Below, piece by piece: positions 5,279-10,473 of a DNA stretch of 12,120 bases. Below the pieces are notes generated by a model. The model saw only the letters and a program-made list of their open reading frames with translations, made no database searches and was not told the origin of the DNA. The DNA is taken from positions 1 through 12,120 of the forward strand of contig JABMQE010000125.1 in the NCBI GenBank assembly GCA_013203415.1. The letters are read 5' to 3'. The DNA comes from Candidatus Falkowiibacteriota bacterium (GTDB lineage: Bacteria > Patescibacteriota > Patescibacteriia > UBA2591 > JABMQE01). Position 1 is the stretch's first letter, and every line of letters starts with the position of its first letter. A program made the translations under genes and the position numbers.

Positions 5279-5800
5279 TACATACAAATGGATGGCGGTT
5301 GATTTTGGATTTGGTTTATCTTTTTTTAGGCGTTTAAGGCCTGGAATCCTAAAGGCGTAGGAGACAATGCGAGTGCCGGGTTTTAGCTCAGTAGCGAACT
5401 TGGGGCCTAATTTTTTTAGAGCATGGGGCAATAAAAAACAGGTGATGACTGTTGCTTGTTTAAGATTTTGGGTGTAGAGATTTTTAGGGATGACTTTTAT
5501 TTTTTTGTTATGACCCAGTAAGAGGATTTTTATTTTTGAGATTAGGTATGGCAGGAAAGAAATTTCGAAGCCAACACACTCACTGGCCTCGAATTTACGG
5601 GCAGCCATAACCAGCATGCGGCCATCGCCAGAGCCAAGATCGTAGACAATATCATTGGAGTTGACCTGGGCAATTTCTAACATTCGACGGACATCGCGCT
5701 TAAAAAGAGGAACATAGGGAGCAGCGCTGATTGACGCTATCGACATTGTTAAAAGGGTTAAAAAGAGAATAACAATGAAAATTATGAGGAGGTAGAACAT
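5273..5800 (-). CDS. Membrane-anchored class I SAM methyltransferase, FAM173-like
   Basis: A 175-residue protein with an N-terminal membrane helix (about 3-25), then PYVP (28-31) and a Rossmann-fold methyltransferase. Motif I is VYDLGSGDGR (52-61). The acidic end of strand 2 is GFEI (77-80) and the motif IV region is TCFLLP (120-125). The order of membrane helix, PYVP and GSGDGR matches the FAM173 group, whose eukaryotic members methylate lysines of mitochondrial ATP-synthase subunit c and the ADP/ATP carrier. A lysine target in a membrane protein is therefore a reasonable guess, not a demonstrated fact. The stop codon overlaps the last repeat word of cassette A, and the start lies 17 nt from the word array at 5817-5934. 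No Shine-Dalgarno motif is seen. Confidence 0.82.
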   Translation of the reverse strand: MFYLLIIFIVILFLTLLTMSIASISAAPYVPLFKRDVRRMLEIAQVNSNDIVYDLGSGDGRMLVMAARKFEASECVGFEISFLPYLISKIKILLLGHNKKIKVIPKNLYTQNLKQATVITCFLLPHALKKLGPKFATELKPGTRIVSYAFRIPGLKRLKKDKPNPKSTAIHLYVV

Positions 5801-5816
5801 TAGACACTATATTATT

Positions 5817-5934
5817 GAAAACAGTTTTCGGAAGACAGAAAACAGTTACAGAAAACAGATACCAGAAATCAGTTCTGAAAACTGAAACCAGAAATCCGGG
5901 TTTGCTGTTTTCTGTCAACTGATTTCTATTGTTC
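5817..5934. repeat. Inverted arrays of 7-bp words (GNNNNCA / TGNNNNC), no gene inside
   Basis: Left words of type GNNNNCA follow in 7-bp phase from 5817, for example GAAAACA at 5817, 5838 and 5851 and GAAATCA at 5865, with one 6-nt slip at 5845-5850 and a 12-nt break at 5872-5883. Right words of type TGNNNNC stand at 5906, 5913 and 5920. Two perfect inverted pairs are present: GACAGAAAACAG (5834-5845) with 5905-5916, and AGAAATCAGTT (5864-5874) with 5917-5927. The array occupies the gap between the ATPase stop and the methyltransferase start. A short frame across it is repeat-derived and not called. Confidence 0.7.
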
Positions 5935-5942
5935 GTAAAACT

Positions 5943-8471
5943 TTAAAGGCTTTTTTCGGCGGCATCTACTAATGCTTTTGTTTCGGATTCACCTAAGCGG
6001 GTTCTTTCCAAGATTTCTTCCTCCACAATAGCACGTTCGCGCCCGTATTTTAGGCGGGAGTATTCTCTTATTTTTTCGGCTAAAGCGGGGTTTCCTGGTT
6101 TTGGCGGGAAGCAATGGATATTAAAGGGCTTAGTTGCCTGATTGTCTACTAAAAGTCGGAGATAAGCATTGTATTTTTCCATGTTCATAACATCGTATTC
6201 GCTAACAGGCGGACCGAGTTGTTTGGCTATTGTTTCGGCATCATCCACACCAACGCGGAAAGAGGCAATAGTGCCGACATTTCCAAAAACAGCATCGCGG
6301 ATTTTAGTATCTTGGTTTTCTTGCAGCTGGCCGATGTATTGATGGGCGATTGTTAAATTAAGCTTGTATTTTCTGGCTTCGGCTAAAATTGTAGAAATAG
6401 AATCGGTAATAAAGTTTTGGAACTCATCGATATATAGATAAAAATCTTTTCTTTGGTCTTCCGGCATATCGGCGCGGGCAAGCGCGGCCATCTGGAGCTT
6501 GGAAACGATAATAAGCCCTAAGAGATTGGAATTTACTTCACCGGTTGTGCCTTTGGAAAGATTAACTAAGAGGATTTTTCCTTGGTCCATGACATCGCGA
6601 AAATTAAAACCCGAATGGTTTTGGCCAATAATGTTGCGGATCATGGCGTTTCCCACAAAACGGCCGACTTTGGAAATAAGATAGCCAAGCATTTCGGATT
6701 TATGAAAGTCGGTTGTTTTTGCCATTTCTTTTTCCCAAAACGCCCTGACTACCGGATCTTCCACTTTATCAACCCAAGATTTTTGAAAATCCGGATCCGA
6801 GAACATTCGCGGGATTTCGGCAATAGTGCCTGGATTATCTTTATCTGACATTAAGGTGAGCATGGTGTTTCGCATATTATGCTCGAACATGGGGCCGATC
6901 ATCTCGGGCGGGAAAAGTTTATAGAAAATAGCTATCATTTCCTGGACAGCAAAGTCGGCCTGCTCTAGATTATCTGCCTCGAGCATGTTTAAGCCGACAG
7001 GACGTTCGACATCCGAAGGATTGAAGATTATTACATCTTCGGCGCGCTCTGGTGGTATGGATTTTAGCACATCTTCTACTAATGTTCCATGCGGGTCGAC
7101 AACACAGACACCTTTTCCATTAACAATATCCTGGATAACAAGATTAGCCATAAGCACAGATTTACCAGTACCAGTCATACCGATGACGTAGAGATGGCGG
7201 CGGCGGTCGGCTTCTTTTAGGTGGGCATTTTTTGTTTCGTTGCGATATATGCTTTCGCCAAGAAGCAGGCCTTGGGCCGGAAGATTAACAGCGGGCGGAA
7301 GTTTTTTAGCCAAAAGCCAGCGGATGTTCGGGGTTTCGGTCATGGGAAGGGGAAGATGGAAAATAGTGGCCAACTCTTCGGTGTTTAGAATATACGAGCG
7401 TTTTTTATCAAAATGGCGGTAAATAAAATTATTAAGCATCTTTGGCTTGGCGCCCTCGTCGATAGGATTAAAACCATTGGCGTATTCGTAGCTTGAAAAT
7501 TGGGCAAAGGAATTAATCATGCTTTTTATATAGGTTTTGGCTTTGGGCATGTTATCGGTAGAAACAAGCAGGCGGATATTAACATCCAAGCCAGCTTTGG
7601 AATTTTTTTGTTCTATTTTTTTAAGAGCTTCTTCCTGCATGGGAGTTAGTTGTTGCTGTTGTTGGGGCGTTCTTTGCTGTTTTTCCATTTCTCTTTCCCA
7701 AGAAGTTTTGCCGGCGCCGGCCTGCAGGAAGCCGGTAAACGAAGAGAAGATTTTTCCAACTATATTGCTTGAACCGCTGGCACGGAGGGCTTGGTTTAAG
7801 GTTTTTCCCTGCTGAACCTCTCTTGTTATACGAGAGCTTCGGGCATGCCATCTTGGATGGGAAGAGCGGCAGATAATCTGGATAACTGCGCCTTCGCGGG
7901 AATCGAATTTGCTTAGGGTGTTGGTAATTGCGTTTAAGGAATCGACCTCCATTTCCATATAGGTTTTGATGGGCTGGGCGCTATCTTTTTTTAGAACCAT
8001 ATTGGCAGCGAGAGTTACTCCTTGGGGATTAAAAATATTGTAATCCGGAACTTCTTCGATATGGATGTCTGGATATTGGGCCTGGAACTGCTGTTCGAAA
8101 TACTGCTGCATAAGGCGAGGGACAACAGCATAAAAGGAAATAAGGCCTTCGCGATCGGCAACTATTTCCAGGGAAAAATGGTCGCTGCGCCCCTTAAAAA
8201 AAGCGCTTACTCCTTTTTGGGCTTTCATGCCGCCAAGATTGGCAAAAAGCATTTCGGCGGAAGAGACAAGCTTTTGAATATAGCCGTCGCGGTTAATTTC
8301 TTCTTCGGCCGGCTGATCTTTTGGAATAGTTAAAAGAAGGACAGCAAAACTGTGGACATTGCTAAGTTTGTTTTTTGAGCGTATTACAAGACGCAGGATT
8401 AAAACCAAAAGACCAAGGGCGATAACTCCCGAGCCAATAATGATCGCGGTTGTATTACTAAGTTCTGGCAT
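5943..8471 (-). CDS. Type IV secretion-like (VirD4/TraG/VirB4-type) membrane ATPase
   Basis: An 842-residue membrane-anchored ATPase. Residues 7-30 form the membrane helix. A domain of about 350 residues follows, with a Gln-rich stretch near 265-275. The motor domain then carries Walker A GMTGTGKS (431-438), CVVDPHGTL (456-464) and Walker B FYLYIDEF (677-684), followed by the sensor-like LTIAHQYIGQL (706-716). This is the hexameric DNA- or protein-pumping ATPase fold of conjugation coupling proteins. CPR genomes widely carry such a gene without a complete conjugation system (recall), and no relaxase, pilin or VirB partner is visible here. DNA uptake or envelope transport is a guess. It overlaps the upstream partner gene by 14 nt. 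AAGGA about 12 nt before the ATG is a weak ribosome site. Confidence 0.87.
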   Translation of the reverse strand: MPELSNTTAIIIGSGVIALGLLVLILRLVIRSKNKLSNVHSFAVLLLTIPKDQPAEEEINRDGYIQKLVSSAEMLFANLGGMKAQKGVSAFFKGRSDHFSLEIVADREGLISFYAVVPRLMQQYFEQQFQAQYPDIHIEEVPDYNIFNPQGVTLAANMVLKKDSAQPIKTYMEMEVDSLNAITNTLSKFDSREGAVIQIICRSSHPRWHARSSRITREVQQGKTLNQALRASGSSNIVGKIFSSFTGFLQAGAGKTSWEREMEKQQRTPQQQQQLTPMQEEALKKIEQKNSKAGLDVNIRLLVSTDNMPKAKTYIKSMINSFAQFSSYEYANGFNPIDEGAKPKMLNNFIYRHFDKKRSYILNTEELATIFHLPLPMTETPNIRWLLAKKLPPAVNLPAQGLLLGESIYRNETKNAHLKEADRRRHLYVIGMTGTGKSVLMANLVIQDIVNGKGVCVVDPHGTLVEDVLKSIPPERAEDVIIFNPSDVERPVGLNMLEADNLEQADFAVQEMIAIFYKLFPPEMIGPMFEHNMRNTMLTLMSDKDNPGTIAEIPRMFSDPDFQKSWVDKVEDPVVRAFWEKEMAKTTDFHKSEMLGYLISKVGRFVGNAMIRNIIGQNHSGFNFRDVMDQGKILLVNLSKGTTGEVNSNLLGLIIVSKLQMAALARADMPEDQRKDFYLYIDEFQNFITDSISTILAEARKYKLNLTIAHQYIGQLQENQDTKIRDAVFGNVGTIASFRVGVDDAETIAKQLGPPVSEYDVMNMEKYNAYLRLLVDNQATKPFNIHCFPPKPGNPALAEKIREYSRLKYGRERAIVEEEILERTRLGESETKALVDAAEKSL

Positions 8472-8994
8472 TTGTTTTTTGGTCCTTAATGGCCATTATT
8501 TTATCGGTTTTGATTTTGGTTTCCTGCTCGATAAAATATTTGTTGACACCGGGGATAACTTTTAGCCAGTTGCGGATAATATTAAGGATGGTTTTGACTT
8601 TAACTTTAACCTGATTTATCGCTTGCTCGATTTTTTTGGCTGCTACTTCCCCTTCCTGCTTAAAGCGAAGCTGGGTAGCAGGATCCATTTTTGAAAAGGC
8701 CTCGGCTAAGTTCTGCTCCAGTATACCTTCTATTCGCACCAGCTCGGGATTTTTGGCGGGGGCAGGGGTTTTAGCTGGCCCTGATGCAGGGGCAACTGGC
8801 GCTGGTCCAGAGGGAGTTTCGACTTCTCCCCTGGAAGGAGACGGCTCTGCTGCTTGTTTTGGCTGTTCTTTTTTTGGCAGGGCTTCGGGCTTTATCTCTG
8901 GTTTTGGAGATACGGATTGCTCCACAACAAAATCAGGCCTCTTTTCTGCAGGGATTTCTTTTTGGTTGACTGGAGAGCCGGGTGTCTGGGGCAT
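8458..8994 (-). CDS. Proline-rich helical partner of the T4SS-like ATPase
   Basis: A 178-residue protein of unrecognised family. Residues 1 to about 85 are rich in Pro, Ala, Lys and Glu and look disordered. The rest is predicted helical: RIEGILEQNLAEAFSKMD, then KIEQAINQVKVKVKTIL and a basic end with IPGVNKYFIEQETKIKTDKI. No membrane helix is present. The frame is open to an ATG at 9054, but that position lies inside the -35 box at 9053-9058 and so upstream of the expected transcript. The ATG at 8994 (MPQTPG) is preferred. Its stop overlaps the ATPase start by 14 nt, indicating coupled translation and a shared function, perhaps as an assembly factor or substrate adaptor. Confidence 0.72.
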   Translation of the reverse strand: MPQTPGSPVNQKEIPAEKRPDFVVEQSVSPKPEIKPEALPKKEQPKQAAEPSPSRGEVETPSGPAPVAPASGPAKTPAPAKNPELVRIEGILEQNLAEAFSKMDPATQLRFKQEGEVAAKKIEQAINQVKVKVKTILNIIRNWLKVIPGVNKYFIEQETKIKTDKIMAIKDQKTNART

Positions 8995-9015
8995 TTTATT
9001 GGTTTTAAAAAATTT

Positions 9016-9037
9016 GTTATACTGTATATAGTATAAC
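9016..9037. promoter_or_regulatory. 22-bp palindrome overlapping the minus-strand -10 box
   Basis: GTTATACT (9016-9023) and AGTATAAC (9030-9037) are exact inverses separated by 6 bp of alternating purine-pyrimidine sequence. The right half contains the -10 box of the minus-strand promoter, and the rest covers its predicted start site. This is the usual position for a repressor operator. No regulator for it can be named from the window. Confidence 0.5.
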
Positions 9038-9058
9038 ATTTTTTTTAGCAACAAACAA
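9030..9058 (-). promoter_or_regulatory. Extended -10 promoter for the ATPase operon
   Basis: On the minus strand TTGTTT (9053-9058) is followed after 17 nt by TATACT (9030-9035), preceded by TG in the extended -10 position. Transcription should start near 9023, giving a leader of about 29 nt before the ATG at 8994. It is the only promoter I recognise upstream of the minus-strand run that ends at 1276. Confidence 0.6.
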
Positions 9059-9063
9059 TTTAG

Positions 9064-9092
9064 TTGTGGATTTTATAAAAGAATGGTAAAAT
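9064..9092 (+). promoter_or_regulatory. Promoter for corA, probably leaderless transcript
   Basis: TTGTGG (9064-9069) and TAAAAT (9087-9092) are separated by 17 nt, with TG two bases before the -10 box. The corA ATG begins at 9099, only 6 nt after the -10 box, so transcription would begin at or beside the start codon. No Shine-Dalgarno motif could fit. Confidence 0.55.
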
Positions 9093-9098
9093 ATAGTT

Positions 9099-10025
9099 AT
9101 GGATACTGTAAAAACTGTAGAAAACAAAAAACTAATCTGGACTAATATTTCTAGCCCCGGTGAACGCGAGCTTGAATTTCTTAAAAGTAATTTTAGTTTT
9201 CATGAACTGGATTTGCGCGAGTGTCCCCCGCCGATACAAAGGCCGAAGATAATTGATAGAAACAAGTATCTTTTTATGATTCTTCAGTTTCCGGTTTATA
9301 ATGAAAAGAAAAGAAGAATCTACGCCAGCGAGGTGGATTTTTTTATTTCGGAAAATTTTATTGTAACTGTTAACGACGGGGCGAGATTAGAGCCGTTGCA
9401 AAAGTTTTTTGATGAGTGCCAGACGAATGAAAGGCTTTTGCAAGAAACCTTTGCCAACAACTATGTGCTTTTGTATACAATTCTGGATAAACTATTGCTT
9501 CGATGCTTTCCGATGCTAAACCATATTGGATGGGATATTGATGTGATAGAAAAAAAGATATTTACGAATTTTGACAGGCAGATGGTTAAAGAAGTTTTGA
9601 TAATTAAAAGGAATATAGTAAATTTTAGAAAATCGATGCAGGCGCACAAAAATGTTTTAAAAAAATTGACGCAGAAAAGCGACAGATTTAGCACACCGGC
9701 TAATTTTGAACCTTACTTTTTGGAATTAGTAGAGAGAACAAAAGAGATTTGGGATTTGCTTGAAAACTACCGCGAAGCGATTAATGCGCTTTACGAAACG
9801 CATGATTCCTTGTCAGCTTTTAGATTAAGTAATATAATGAAAACCCTAACAATTTTTTCGGTGATTGTTTTTCCTTTAACTTTGCTGGCTGCTATATTCG
9901 GCATGAACACTTTAGGGGCGATGCCTTTTATTAATCATCCTTACGGTTTTTGGTTAATTATGGGAGGGATGCTGGTGGGGATGGTAGCGATGTTTGTGTA
10001 TTTTAAGTCACGGAAATGGATTTAA
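9099..10025 (+). CDS. corA: CorA-family magnesium/divalent cation transporter
   Basis: A 308-residue inner-membrane cation channel of the CorA family, close to the usual length. The N-terminal two thirds form the cytoplasmic funnel domain with its long helix. Two membrane helices lie at about 248-268 and 283-303. The selectivity motif GMN is at 268-270, within AAIFGMNT. Members form pentamers that admit Mg2+, and some admit Co2+ or Ni2+. The tail after helix 2 is short and basic (FKSRKWI), as expected for CorA. The loop between the helices (GAMPFINHPYG) departs from the classical MPE-containing loop but keeps the length. The start codon lies 6 nt from the -10 box, so translation is probably leaderless. 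The stop codon abuts the word array of cassette B. Confidence 0.93.
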   Translation: MDTVKTVENKKLIWTNISSPGERELEFLKSNFSFHELDLRECPPPIQRPKIIDRNKYLFMILQFPVYNEKKRRIYASEVDFFISENFIVTVNDGARLEPLQKFFDECQTNERLLQETFANNYVLLYTILDKLLLRCFPMLNHIGWDIDVIEKKIFTNFDRQMVKEVLIIKRNIVNFRKSMQAHKNVLKKLTQKSDRFSTPANFEPYFLELVERTKEIWDLLENYREAINALYETHDSLSAFRLSNIMKTLTIFSVIVFPLTLLAAIFGMNTLGAMPFINHPYGFWLIMGGMLVGMVAMFVYFKSRKWI

Positions 10026-10064
10026 TTTTCAAAAAAACAAAAAAGCAAAAAAACAAAAAAGCAA
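10025..10064. repeat. Left arm of 8-bp words beside four-helix-bundle gene B
   Basis: Four contiguous 8-mers of form NAAANCAA fill 10033-10064, alternating AAAAACAA and AAAAGCAA, so 10031-10046 repeats exactly at 10047-10062. A degenerate word (ATTTTCAA) at 10025-10032 continues the phase back to the corA stop codon. The last word ends 1 nt before the ATG at 10066. Confidence 0.7.
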
Positions 10065-10065
10065 A

Positions 10066-10428
10066 ATGAATGAATACCAAGAGAAATTAAAGCACAAGAT
10101 GAATGAATATGCTCATTTTGTCTACCGGGTTACGAAAAATTTTCCAAAACATGAGCTGTATGGTATAACTTCTCAAATAAGGAGGGCTTCTTTGTCAGTA
10201 GTATTGAATTATATTGAAGGATATGCCAGAAAGAAACCGCGTGTACGGTTGAACTTTTTAGAAACTTCCTACGCCTCACTTAAAGAATCTAAATACGTTT
10301 TACATTTTTCTCTGATTGAAAAATACCTGACTAAGGATGATTATAAATTTGCCTTAGGACTAGCAGAGGAGATTGGTGCTATGCTTTGGATAGAAATTGA
10401 GAATCTAGAAAGGTCCATAAAATTATAA
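10066..10428 (+). CDS. Four-helix-bundle protein, S23/IVP type (copy B)
   Basis: A 120-residue protein of the same family as 4835-5212. Conserved stretches are FPKHELYG (26-33), the basic helix SQIRRASLSVVLNYIEGYAR (36-55), SLKESKYV (71-78) and AEEIGAMLW (90-98). The last is identical in copy A, and overall identity is roughly 55% by hand. The frame can be extended back into corA to 9994, but those 24 residues come from corA and the A-rich repeat, so the ATG at 10066 is used. No Shine-Dalgarno motif is present: the start follows directly on the left word arm. The gene and its two arms fill the whole space between corA and cysS. Confidence 0.88.
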   Translation: MNEYQEKLKHKMNEYAHFVYRVTKNFPKHELYGITSQIRRASLSVVLNYIEGYARKKPRVRLNFLETSYASLKESKYVLHFSLIEKYLTKDDYKFALGLAEEIGAMLWIEIENLERSIKL

Positions 10429-10432
10429 TAAA

Positions 10433-10472
10433 TTGTTATTTTGTTTTCTTGATTTCTTGTTTTATTAATTTT
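10433..10472. repeat. Right arm of 8-bp words beside gene B
   Basis: Four contiguous 8-mers of form TTGNTTTN (TTNNTTTN if the first is included strictly) start at 10433, 10441, 10449 and 10457: TTGTTATT, TTGTTTTC, TTGATTTC and TTGTTTTA. A degenerate fifth (TTAATTTT) reaches 10472, one base before the cysS ATG at 10474. They are the inverse of the left-arm family. Confidence 0.7.
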
Positions 10473-10473
10473 T

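Noticed and set aside
5700..5918. 72-residue minus-strand frame over the word array
   Set aside because: It is made of array sequence and out-of-frame methyltransferase DNA, with no recognisable fold and composition driven by the repeats.
8995..9054. Earlier ATG at 9054 for the proline-rich partner protein
   Set aside because: It falls within the -35 box of the minus-strand promoter, upstream of the expected transcript start. The added residues are lysine- and tyrosine-rich translations of promoter DNA.
9994..10065. Extended start of four-helix-bundle copy B inside corA
   Set aside because: The extra 24 residues come from the corA 3' end and the A-rich word array. Homologous copy A begins at the position matching 10066.
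4780..10472. Word arrays as CRISPR arrays
   Set aside because: Units are 7-8 bp and contiguous without 25-40 bp spacers, arms are inverted, and no cas gene is present.
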